A stretch of DNA of 64,000 bases from Hysterangium stoloniferum. Taxonomy: Eukaryota > Basidiomycota > Agaricomycetes > Hysterangiales > Hysterangiaceae. The first letter of the stretch is position 1. Each line of letters starts with the position of its first letter. Below the pieces are notes generated by a model. The model was not told where the DNA came from and ran no database searches. It saw only the letters and a program-made list of their open reading frames with translations. This document shows positions 30,639-41,768 of this stretch, piece by piece. Position numbers and translations under genes: made by a program. The stretch is taken from contig WHVD01000002.1 in NCBI GenBank assembly GCA_015178975.1, forward strand, positions 372,001 through 436,000. Reading direction: 5' to 3'.

Positions 30639-32571
30639 AAGCCGATTTTCATATCTTTTATTTCAAGATTGCGGGAACAATAGGGGAATAGCGTGCCTTG
30701 TGCATTAGGTTATTAATCATTTGGGTGTACTATTTGGATATGGGATGTGTGTTCTGTCGGGGAAACAATTATCATCTCGGATTTTCACTATTGCTCCTCA
30801 TGGACGCTGAATAATGCATAGTAAGATCACCCTGTCATCGTACGGTCCCGCAGAGATCAGCGATGATCGGTGACCAATTATCTCACGGTTGTAATTCTAA
30901 GCACGGTGGTTGGGAAATCAATTGATGCCACTGCAGTTTCCCAGGCTGATATACGCGATGTCGCTCGGACATATGGACACAAAATGGGAATGATTGACAC
31001 GTCTCTTCTATCACCCAGAATGGGAAGCCCAATAGGTACGAGTATTTCCAATCAGGTCCGTTCATGATCAACAAAAAAAAATGAGGACCGGGAGCCATAT
31101 ATTCCGGGAGAACGATACAGGGCCATTCGTCGCGGTTTAGGGCTCATGTATGAACCGTCAAAATGTCTAATTATATTCTTTTGTGAACAGTATCCGACGT
31201 CGTTAGACTCGCGACCAGTCTGCTCTACTACTATGTGACTAGCCTACCTACTGGGGAAACGGGTACAAATTTGACAGGGTCGACCCTGCCGGAATGCCGG
31301 CAGGTTGCCAGGCCTGTCGTTTGTATCGTGTGGACTTGAATTCGAAGCCTCCCTGTGTGTGGCTGATTTACCCCTGGGAATGACAGGTATGACAGCCACA
31401 CCACTGCATCCATACGGACGTACCCCTTGGCCTGCAAATGTCCAGTGCGTCTCGGGATTTGCACATTGTGATGTGCAGGAACTGGTGGCCGCCGGTACTT
31501 GGCGAAGCTTATATTCAGAGACACGTTGAGCAGTACGAAGCATAGATAGGGATTCCAGGATGTCGCGAAGGTATATCTAACAAACTCAACGTTGCATAAA
31601 CCAAGCACGAACGCGAAGAGTCACGGTGTGACCCATCGCGTCACATCACATGCATGTTGTCTGGTCACTACTATGATCCTGTAATAGGTTCACATTACTT
31701 GAATAGTATAAGATTATATGTGTTAGGTATAAATTAGTAAATTTGAGTCTTTCTGTTGGCGTTGGGTTGCAGTAGCCCCGCTCTGGAAGCGGCTGTCCGC
31801 TAACCACCGCCAATACAGGTAGACGAATATAATATATGAACCGCGTCCAAAGCTCTGGTCATCTATTTGTAATAACACACGCCAATTTGGAAAAATTTAG
31901 ACGATAGACACTATATATCGTGTGCTTACCTCCTTTCTCAAGCCTTCTCACAGTATCCGGATAGCCACGAGGAATTGACGAGATTCTCAAATACGTTTAA
32001 TACTGCTGGGTACGTTTTCAATGCGAATCACGTGGAGCTGAGGTGGCCTTCCGTTTTACGATTAGTATCGACATTGAAATCATAGAATTTAGTGTGAAAG
32101 GTACTTCGAGAGAGAAGAGAAGCCATAGGACTTCCAGAGTAACCAATTTATTCTGACGATCATTTCGGCAATCCCCGAATAGGGATGGTGTCTAGGAATC
32201 AATGATGGAATGAAGTTTAGGGCGAGGCCGGAAGTACACAACGACTTACGATAGGCCAGCTAAATATCTCCCCCAACTGAATCTGAAGCTATTCTCGATT
32301 ACCCAACACCAGAGCACTCTATCTATGTAATATGTTGGAACGTGCAGTATTGGATGTTACTGTTGGGTCAGAGGTGGACGACACCCCCATGCAACCTCAG
32401 GTCCCGAGAAAGAGAAGGAAAGTCGCAAAGTAGTATAATTATACATGCATCCTCTCCTCCCTATGCCCGCTTTCTCCAGCGTCATGTGTAGGCCGTCTTC
32501 GTATCACATAATTATTATCGCCCAACGCCGTCGGGAATAATATGCGGGACTAGACAGCGTTTGTGGCGGCA
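30639..32571. other. Intergenic region between convergent genes
   Basis: 3' flanks of the MFS gene (+) and of F-box gene 4 (-). Open frames up to 125 codons around 31231-31608 overlap on both strands and match nothing I recognise. Confidence 0.35.
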
Positions 32572-34119
32572 TTAGCAGCGAACGACACGGGAGTGCGTCT
32601 TCCTAATTGCCATCAGCTCTGAAAATATCGCATCTTCGAGGACGGCACATCTCCGAATCTGAACGTGGCGCAAGGTTTTTCGATGAAGCGGATCGTTTTT
32701 GGATAGAGCGATCAACCCATCCTTGCTATCCGCCTGGATGATCCTGATTTCCTCATCGGAAAGTGCGCGAGATCTGATGACTCTGAATATAGCGTCTCCT
32801 TCGATGTCTGTCTCAAATAAAGTTAGGGAAGTGAGACGTGGCATGACCCAAGCTTCATGTGGATCATCGTCGGAGGGAATGAGTAGCTCCAGGAAGCTCG
32901 GCTTGACCTCGGTATTCAGAAACGAGAGTGTCTCGACGTTTCTCATTATGGCGAGTAAAGGCTCGACAATATTGTTCCCGGTGGGAATACAGCCCCCGTG
33001 AAGAATTAATGTTTTGAGAGTGGCGGAAGTTTCTGGTAAAAAGTACCAGATGAGCTGTCGCTTGAATGTGGGATCATTCGACACGGCTCCTTCGTGGTCT
33101 AGGAATTCTCCAAAATCGAGTAATTCCAAGGCGGGGAGATGAAGCGACCGGAGGAGAAGCATGGGGTTTTGGCCAGCGAATGACTCGAAATTTAGGGATC
33201 GTAAAAGAGGGATCGTAATCCTCGATTCCGGCCATGATGGTCCATCGATGTAGAACTGCCGGCCCAATGCAAAGTGAATATGGGCTAGTTGAGGACATTT
33301 CTGGAGGAAGTCGACAAAAAATGAGGCGGGCATCGCGAAAACGTTTTCCCAAACGTCTAGAAATCGTAAAGGAAGGAGGGGGGTCGTGAAACAGGCAAGA
33401 ATTATGCTTTCCGGAATGTGCAAGTAGCGCAAATTGGGGGCATTTATGTTGCCCATTGGGGGTGCACCGACGACGAACGAGCGACACCCCGACAAACGGA
33501 AAACTATCAGGGATGTGTAATGAGATGTCACGTTCTGTCCTATGGGAAATAGGGCCAACAGTTCATCATGATACATGTGATAGGATACTATGGCGCGAAT
33601 ACGCCGTTCTTCTTTCTTGAGGCGTAGTAGATATGGTGTTAACTGGGGCGATGATTTCAGGGGAGCCCGTCGTCTGATATACACATCAAGAGGGTGATCT
33701 TTGGAAAACTGGAGGCAATGATCTAGTACCTGAGAATAATATGGGTTGAAGAAGTCAAGAACGATACTACTCCATAAAACTGGCGTATCGTGTGCGATGG
33801 TGCGCCACCGTGAACACACTAATACGAGGCGATCCCTTGTGCAATTTACACCCAAATTCCGCCACAAGAATGGTGGATTTACGGCTAGGTCCAATGTTGC
33901 ATAGTCAAAGAGTTGGATCAAGTTGGCGAAGATCTGCCTCAACAAGTCATCTGGGAGGATGTTTATGGATGGTCGAGCAGTTTTCCGTGCTGTATAGCTT
34001 GTTATCCTGTGCGGGTTGCTTTCAATCGGACGCGCACTGCATGAAAAGGTGGATATGTCGTCAAGAGACGTGACAGCATAAGGGGCCTTGTCTATTGAGT
34101 CGACAAATCGGCTTAACAA
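32572..34119 (-). CDS. F-box-like protein, paralogue 4; 5' end unresolved
   Basis: An open frame of 515 codons with SINILPDDLLRQIFANLI, then LVCSRWRTIAHDTPVLWSSIVL (F-box-like), a leucine-rich middle and C-terminal RRCAVLEDAIFSEL plus THSRVV, the family's closing block. PMGNINAPNLRYLHIPESI corresponds to the PMGLVYTPRLRHLQLGEAA segment of paralogue 1. The frame has no ATG before the F-box, and its 5'-most codon near 34119 is TTG. By analogy with the other three genes a short first exon and a phase 1 intron are expected upstream, but I could not place them. It is transcribed towards the MFS gene. A substrate-receptor role in an SCF ligase is inferred only from the family. Confidence 0.75.
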   Translation of the reverse strand: MLSRFVDSIDKAPYAVTSLDDISTFSCSARPIESNPHRITSYTARKTARPSINILPDDLLRQIFANLIQLFDYATLDLAVNPPFLWRNLGVNCTRDRLVLVCSRWRTIAHDTPVLWSSIVLDFFNPYYSQVLDHCLQFSKDHPLDVYIRRRAPLKSSPQLTPYLLRLKKEERRIRAIVSYHMYHDELLALFPIGQNVTSHYTSLIVFRLSGCRSFVVGAPPMGNINAPNLRYLHIPESIILACFTTPLLPLRFLDVWENVFAMPASFFVDFLQKCPQLAHIHFALGRQFYIDGPSWPESRITIPLLRSLNFESFAGQNPMLLLRSLHLPALELLDFGEFLDHEGAVSNDPTFKRQLIWYFLPETSATLKTLILHGGCIPTGNNIVEPLLAIMRNVETLSFLNTEVKPSFLELLIPSDDDPHEAWVMPRLTSLTLFETDIEGDAIFRVIRSRALSDEEIRIIQADSKDGLIALSKNDPLHRKTLRHVQIRRCAVLEDAIFSELMAIRKTHSRVVRC

Positions 34120-37100
34120 TGGACCTCATATAAAATAAAAAAATGACGTTCCAAAGCTGAGCTTTGGTTTAATTCGGGGAATTAGTTTGGTCTGTGTGTT
34201 GAGGTGTGTCAAGACTCGAGGGTACTGCAAGAGCGCCAATTCACTGGTTTAGACAACCTTGGCTAAATTCAGACATTAGTAACCGTCCATCAGGGCTCCG
34301 AGGGAAAAGTTCTGAGAACCATGCGGTTGAGCGCCCCTGCCACGCTGTTTCAAGAAAGACACAACCGCCGCCTAAAGGTTCGGTGCTACTCATTAATTCA
34401 ATCCAATAACCACACAAAATAGTATAGAGTTTACTTTGGCACTTGGAGGCATATTCCGCGAGTTACTTCCGAGGTTATTGTTTTATGTAGAGCAAGGGTT
34501 TGCCTAGGATAGACTCCATCAGACAACCCTGCCTCGCACCGCCGCACGGTGAGCACCCGTCAACACCGTGAGACTCGTGCAGCAATGAATCAGGACAAGC
34601 CAGGGATCCCACATATATCTATTTTGGGTGAAATGAAACAGGGCTCAGGGATGACGTTATCTCGGAGTACTACGTGATTATTAATAATGCACTGTTATCA
34701 CGATATCAATCTCCCAATGGACTTAGGCTTGATCACTGATTTGAAGCTGTTTTAAGCAATTGTGGGCGGGTGCTAAATATGGAGTCCTAATCTATCTCTA
34801 TATTTTATTCGAATTCCTGACAGCTGCATATTCATGCCACAACGAGGTTAACACTATATATCAATACAACTAGTATCAATAAAATACTAGTTTAAAGAAA
34901 TACTTATTTATAATAATTCTTTGGTCACATTTTTATTTGTAATTATTTAAACTGACTTGTTCTGCTTGAACTTGGTCTTGATATGGAGATTTGACAGCCG
35001 TTGACAAAACTGAGTCTTTATCACTCTAGTCAATAACGAGTTGGATATATTTTCCCGCTCTACAACGCAGTATGTAAATAGTCTCATTTTGTAGATGGTT
35101 GTAGAAACTATCTCTAGAGCGTATATTTCGCATCTAGTAATAGACCAATGGCATTTGTACAATCCACCCAGTGAAAACATGTCAATGTGCCTCATCATAA
35201 AGACCGACCAACAAGTCTTCAACACTTACGAAATCTTCCCAACAGAATCCTCGATAACCGTCTCTCTGAAAACCCTATCTTCCTGGCTAGACGCCATGAC
35301 GGCACCGAACACGGGTCGACATGCATGCACATTCTCCACAGCACATTGTATGCCTCGCAAATCAAAACTCTAATTACATTAAAATTATTGAGGTACAGCC
35401 GAACGTGAGAAAGAAATACGCATAGGCCGGTCTCTCGATTAATTCAATATACATGCATGTGGATCGATACACATGGCAAGACCAGAGCTTGGGCTCCAAG
35501 AAAATGCAGCCCCTTGATGGGTCCGGTAATTGAGCAGCATTGGTCATTGTCTTGTAAAATGTCTTTTGTTTCGAAATATCCTTGCAATCATCCATTTAGA
35601 CAGACAGAAAAAACAAAAACGAAAAACACCTACAAGGATATACGGTAATTCTGGATGTTGAGTAATGGAATAAGGCAGCGATATATTATATTAACGGAAA
35701 TTCAGAAAAAGCCAGTCTAGTCGTGTGACGCCTGCTCTCTCCGGTAATCTCAGAATCATTCTGAGTTGGGTTGCAGCCCGGTTGGCTTGAAGCTGAAAGC
35801 CATAGCCAGTCCATGCCAAGCCGACTCGGCGTAGAAGCCGCGGCTAGCCTTATTGTGTCCCAGAAGACTTTTATCATTATTAATGCAAGTCTTTAAAGTA
35901 TCTCTATGAGAATAAACTACATACTTTCCTCAATCCTCAACGTCTATGACGGTATATTAGATTCACACAAATATTAAGATCAGCTACATACAGAAATAGA
36001 TGTTAGATAATAAATCGGCTAATGACTTGGTAACCGACTCCCAGTAACAGCTTGGCCTTTGGCTGCTTTCGGCTTGCTTGGGCTTGCTTGAGCCGCGGCA
36101 ACACTACGGCTGATATGCAAAGCCCTGGGTTGAAACCGTGATGATATAAATAACGGGAAGGCAGCGATTCAGTAAGTAACTCAATCTCCATCACGGCTTG
36201 GTTTTAGACCGTTAAATTAAATACCGACGTTGTAGTTCCTGGATTTGCATACGACCCGGAGGCTGGGTCACAATCATTCAAAACGCCTGTGCCGCAGGGT
36301 TTTACTGTTGCTCGATTCTTTACATAATTTTCCAAGGCTAATTAACGACGAAGGATTGTATCCAGTCAATGGTGCCTAGCTCGTGATCTGACCATTGACA
36401 GATGTGTAATAACTGTTTACACCTGAATCACCCCGCAGTAATTATAAGATGGGTTTAACTTTAGCGACCGGCCAATACTTTCAATAATTGCGCACAATGT
36501 AATTTCCCAAGAATCCACCATACCCAGTGTTGGAGGCACTATAATTTGATAAAATATAACAGTCTGGGAGCTGGACGCTTCACTCTCCATTACTTGACCT
36601 CACTAAACAGTGTCGCATGGGTCCGTATTATCTCGTCCGGACGAGAAAAGAGCGGTAGATAACGCCATTCCACGGAATACGTCAATGTGATGTCTTACGG
36701 AAATAAATCTCCATCTGTTACTATCAATCTCACATACAACGCCAAGTAGGCATATCATATCTACTACGCACCATAATTATTTACAATACTAGTTTTGTCC
36801 ACGCTTTTGGAGGTCCCATATCCATCTAATAGATTGTTAAACACAAATGCCGGACTTGCCAATATCAAGATTGCCCTTCAAGTTGTCATACGCGCAGGCG
36901 CGCAGGACCCGCCAGACCCCTGGCGCGGCGGGATGCGAATCGGCCGGTCAGCAACCAGCAACCCGGCGCACATCGCGTGACGCGCGAACTGCCCGCGTGA
37001 CCTCGGTTTCAAATCAGCGTGCTCTTGTCTCGCCATTGCTGCCCCCTTCTGCTACCCTTCCTCTATACCCCCCACTCCTCACCGCTGCCGCACTTGCAAG

Positions 37101-38750
37101 GAGTCCGATGGGAGATAGTGTCGTCCCCAAACTGCTGGACTTTTGGGTTACAGTCAAAAGCAGCGCGTTCAAAATACTTCGGCCTCCAGATGTTCATCGT
37201 CTCTCCATCTTGACTCTCTTCTCTTTCTGATAGGGCATCTGCTGCGCTAACAACGCACAATCGAGATCGCCTGCCACTCCACTGATCATCTGAGCCACTT
37301 TCACGCGCTTTTTCAATCCACGCTTGGATAATCCTCGTCTTGCACCGACAACTCTGTGGTATCTTCTGGAGGTATGTGCCGAACGACGCTGGAGATAGCG
37401 CACTTTCTGCAGAAGGCCTGTAGGATGGTTGGCGTTCTTGGGGTATATGTAGCATGGAGGTCTTGTATTGTGGGTTTCTTGATCCCGAATTCTAGTTCAA
37501 AAGATCTTCCCGTTTTCTGTATGTAGGTATTAAACCATCAATACCAAAGGGAGTGCCGAGATGGACTTACGGTGGGGATCGACGGGCCTTACGACATCCG
37601 ACATTCCCTCTTGCCCGAGCAACAACAGTGGGACACATCATGACCTGGGATGGGTGCGGCCCGGCCTTTGGCTTACTACACCATACACTGTCGCTCCGCT
37701 TGCTCACCTACCGTGTTGACGTAGCACCTCATCCTCGGGTCCATCTGCTGATTACTATGTTTTAGGTTTCCACTTCCCCTCTGCTCTGCTCACTGATGAT
37801 GTTTTCCTTTCCCACCACTTTGCACCCCCTCCTCTCCAACCCACCCACCTTCACCCTTTAGCCAGCGTGCCCCCTTTCCCTCGATATTAAATCTCATGTA
37901 CATAATTGACAAATAAAATGACTTAGTGCATTTCTCACCAGTGACTGACTGACTGAGTTTGACTTTTTCGCGGCGACTGAAATGACTTAGTGAAAAAAAA
38001 GAAGTGAAAAAAAAGAAAAGAAAATGTAAATGACTGTGAGTGACTTAATGCATTTCTCGCCACTGACTGACTATTGACCTTTGGTCTTTTTGGTGCAGTT
38101 CTCCGTGACAACTTAGTAGTAGTGCATTTTCATTTCACTTTTCATTCATTTATTTGCCACAATATACAAAATTGAGATGATGTTTTGGGAGTACATTTTA
38201 ATGGTGGTCAATTATTAGAGAGAAAATGAAGAACTAGTATGAGTGGTGGAAAGCTTGACTGAGTAGGAGGGGTTCGACTGCTGTAGGGAAGGTGAAGGAG
38301 TGGATGGGGATGTTTTGCCAGCGTTGGTGGGTGGTGCGAACGGTGATGGTGGGCCTGGCGGACACATTTTGAGTCGATGATGATAGATCATGGTTCAGCA
38401 GCCTGCCTCTGTGGTTGGCATTGGGTAAAGGGTAAAAGGATTACTCGTGGTATATGAAGGGGGAGGGAAAGGGCGCCCCCATACCACTTGGATTGTGTCG
38501 TGTATACCAGGATGAGCGTACGAGTGTACGGCTGTATGTAGAACATGACGGGAACCTGTGGTATCAATCTCATGTAGACCTTGAAATTGGCGCTATATAT
38601 ATAGGGTGTGCATCAGTTTTCAAGGTGAAGGAGAGAAGTGATGGCATTTGTATTGTGCATTCGAGATCCTCCAATGAGAATAACAGAGACCCTGAGGGCC
38701 TTGGTCGTTAGCATTAGCGTTTGACAGTCTAGTTGGACATGCCGTTTTCA
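34120..38750. other. Long intergenic region
   Basis: About 4.6 kb without a supported gene. A GC- and CpG-rich patch lies at 36885-37015. Runs of GACTGACTGACTGA and A-rich AAAAAAAAGAAGTG lie at 37935-38080, with a duplicated GACTTARTGCATTTCTC segment. Open frames such as 36847-37230 (+) and 37063-37455 (-) overlap each other and show no family signature. Confidence 0.35.
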
Positions 38751-38757
38751 TTTGAGG

Positions 38758-39030
38758 ACATTGTTTGGTTTGGTGATAGTGGTAGTGGTAGTGGTGGGTG
38801 GGCAGGGTGTTATGTGCTGCGGACATCACTTGGTTTGGCGATAGTGGTGGTGGACATCGTTAGTGGTGGGCGGGTGGGGTGTTATGGCCAGGTGTTACAG
38901 GCCAGACATTGTTTCACTTTTGTGATAGTGGTGGTGGTGGTGGTGGTGGTGGTGGTACGATAGTGGTGGTAGTGGTGGTACAATGGTGGTAGTGGTGGTG
39001 GTGGTAGTGGTGGGCAGGTGGGGTGTTACA
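38758..39030 (+). repeat. GTGGTG-rich minisatellite/microsatellite
   Basis: Units containing TGGTTTGGYGATAGTGGT and GGGYGGGTGGGGTGTTA alternate with pure GTGGTGGTG runs. Histidine-rich minus-strand frames here are products of the repeat, not genes. Confidence 0.85.
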
Positions 39031-40129
39031 TGCCAGATATCGTTTCTTGTGCAAACACCAATAATCCAAGAATCTTTCTTTCTTCCCATACATACGTTTT
39101 GCCACTAAATTGATTATATTTTAGAGGTTGGTAATCATCAAAAGAAATTGCATTTGGGGGAAATGCACGCACCATATCCCTGCTTAACTCGGGCTTTAAG
39201 GGTGTCGTTTCGCAGCCTAGTAAGATTGAAAGTTAGACAGGTCTCGATGACGTGGTCTGTTGGAGAGTAGAGATGGGTGATACGGGTACCGTGACAGGCA
39301 GGCATGCTCTATCTACTATGGTGTGCATGCGTGAGCGGTGGTGTAGAAGTGGTGCAAAGTGCTCACGCACGTATGAACGGCACCACCACGGCAGGATCTA
39401 CACCGGGTCCCTGGAGGTCACTGCCGTGCAGCCACTGTGCTGGAGAGATGCCAGGATTTACGTGGTTTTAGGGTTGGACAAGATTTATGCCGCAAACTGC
39501 GTAAATCCAGTCGGGTACAGTGACTTACAGTGCACACACACACCACCAAAGTCGCAGCACGATTTATTTATTTATATATTATTATTATTCGATTCACACC
39601 ACCAAAAAATTAAAAAATTTCAAGCGAGTATTTCCGCCTTATAAACAAGGGCAATGAGTTTTGTTATAGCATTTATGAGACATATAGACCACCCACACTC
39701 AAATTATCAATATAAATCACACGAGTCACTTATGGGAGACCACGGCATGTTCCTCGATTTTTTATATAGCTATATGTTTTCATTTTGGCTAGATTTATGG
39801 TGGTAAGAGCAGGTAAGATAGGAGGTAAGTGAGCGCTTAGTGAGATTTACAGGTGGATTTACCGTAGATTTACCGTAGATTTACACATCTGGGTGGCACA
39901 CTTCCAAATGGTTTTTCAATAAATTGGAGGCTTCAAAAAAATTATAATTATAACAAAAAAAATATTCCATTCTATACAAAAAACCCATTAATCTAGTATG
40001 AGTTTCGTCGTCACCCCTCAGTCAGTGGTCAAGGCCACGACCATTGCTTATGTAATGGCTCAAACCCACCCACAACCCGAGACATCTTCATCCCATGTAT
40101 GCAGTGTCAAGAACGGATAATATGCTACC
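39031..40129. other. Intergenic region
   Basis: No supported gene. A small tandem GGATTTACCGTAGATTTACC array lies near 39855-39885. Confidence 0.35.
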
Positions 40130-40723
40130 TGTTACGACCGGACAATCCTGCCAGACTCTGGGCACTAACCCATACGCCCCCACACGCTACAAGCACCAAT
40201 CGTCTGTTTATAGGATTTCCCGCCTGGACTCCGTTACGTCAAGACTAGTTACATTTGACCTCATTAAGACACATATCAGTCACCGGACTTCCCCCGGACT
40301 CCGTCTCTGTCTATGTCCGTCTTCATCCCACGCATCAGTCACCGGACCCCGCTCAGAATCCTGTCACTGCTCTAATTGAGCCCCGTTCCCATTTTAGTTA
40401 AATGACCTGTCACGATTTGGACTCCGCTCCCGCTCTGTTTCCCATTATAGGTTATGCTTTGTCACGATTCAGACTCCGCTCCGTTCCGTTCCGTCCCTAA
40501 CACCAATTTGGTGTTTACTATTCCCGTTTCATGTTTTGTTAGTTTCGTTTCACCATTACCGGATTTGGTATGTCATTCACTCCATGGTCTATATAAACTG
40601 GCAGATGTTGTACATACAATCCAGTCAGAAAATTAGCTTAGATTCCCCCCAGTAATCTAATAACATTTTCCACTCTAAAACCTTACTTAATTCACATTGC
40701 TCGCACTAGTCGGAGCCCACGGG

Positions 40724-40861
40724 CTCCAGCGCATCTATCTCTCTCAACTATCTCGACTCACGATCCACCCTCCAGCACATCTATCTCTCTCAACTATCTC
40801 GACTCACGATCCATGCTCCAGCACATCTATCTCTCTCAACTATCTCGACTCACGATCCACG
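40724..40861 (+). repeat. 46-bp tandem repeat, three units, inside the LTR
   Basis: Units start at 40724, 40770 and 40816 with CTCCAGC. The related LTRs at 54347 and 60556 carry a single unit. Confidence 0.85.
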
Positions 40862-40974
40862 ACCTCTGACTTAGGACCCACGACCCCCGACTTACAACCT
40901 ACGACCCACGAACCCTGCCCAGACTCCCCGGGACTCCCGTCCGCCTGTCTGAAATTGGACAACACGATCTAGCG

Positions 40975-41005
40975 AGGGCGCAGCCTATAAGCTGAAGCCA
41001 AGTCC
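40975..41005 (+). repeat. Conserved 31-nt LTR motif, copy 2
   Basis: Begins AGGGCGCAGC and ends AAGCTGAAGCCAAGTCC, inside a family I LTR about 55 nt from its 3' end. Confidence 0.85.
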
Positions 41006-41216
41006 TACCGGATATCCCGCGGGTTTCTCCAGAAACCCAGCCTGTGTGTGTATCCTAACACTACCCCACCAAAAACAAAGGGCATGACTTCTCCGTAAAG
41101 GACATTGATTGTTCCCTCAACTTTATCATACCACTCCAAACGACCACGTCATGATCGAGGACGTGGTGGTGGACATGCCCTACTGCATCGGCCCCACCCC
41201 ATCTCTCTTTCTCTCC

Positions 41217-41768
41217 AACACATCAGGAGTTACAACATTTAAGGTGGTACTAAAATATTATCTAAACCTGTTTACAAAACTTTAAGTCCTAAAATGATTT
41301 GAACTCAGTTATTACTTCAATTTTAGATGTGATCTGAACTTGTTGTTTAGGACACACTTTTACCAGAGATTTTATTTTAAGTCCAGACAAATGTTTACCC
41401 CTTATAAAAACCTCAAGTCTGAACATAGGTTTAAAAATAAAATAAAACCCTAAGTTTTGTAATGACCTTAAACTAATTGCCCACTCATCACCCGCCCATG
41501 CAGGCAATTAGTTTAAGGTCATTACAAAACTTAGGGATTTATTCTATTTTTAAACCTATGTTCAAACTTGAGGTTTCTATAAGGGGTAAACATTTGTCTG
41601 GACTTAGAATAAAAACTCCAGTAAAAGTGTGTCCTAAACAACAAGTTCAGATCACATCTAAAATTGAAGTAATAACTGAGTTCATATCCATTTTAGGACT
41701 TAAAGTTTTGTAAACAGGTTTAGATAATATTTTCGTGTCGCCTTAAATGTTGTAACTTCTGATGTGTT
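41217..41768. repeat. Palindromic (foldback) element D
   Basis: 552 bp made of two arms of about 265 bp, nearly perfect inverted copies, around a 21-nt loop (41482-41502). The ends read AACACATCAG and its inverse. Similar 72-78-codon frames appear on opposite strands because the arms mirror each other. It looks like the youngest palindrome in the window. Confidence 0.85.

Larger units (their letters stand above)
40130..41060 (+). repeat. Solo LTR, family I (gypsy), expanded copy
   Basis: 931 bp, TGTTACGACC...TATCCTAACA, flanked by CTACC (40125-40129 and 41061-41065). Same family as the LTRs of the gypsy element at 54347-61371, in the opposite orientation. A clear TATA box (CTATATAAA near 40589) lies about 34 nt before AGTCAGAAAAT, the predicted transcript start. 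Longer than its relatives because of a three-unit tandem repeat. Confidence 0.88.

Noticed and set aside
36885..37015. GC-rich patch as a CpG-island promoter
   Set aside because: No gene follows on either strand, and a local composition change alone is not evidence of a promoter.
38895..39105. Histidine-rich minus-strand proteins
   Set aside because: They are translations of the GTG/CAC microsatellite.
41289..41713. Two similar 72-78-codon proteins on opposite strands
   Set aside because: They are the mirrored arms of palindrome D, not paralogous genes.
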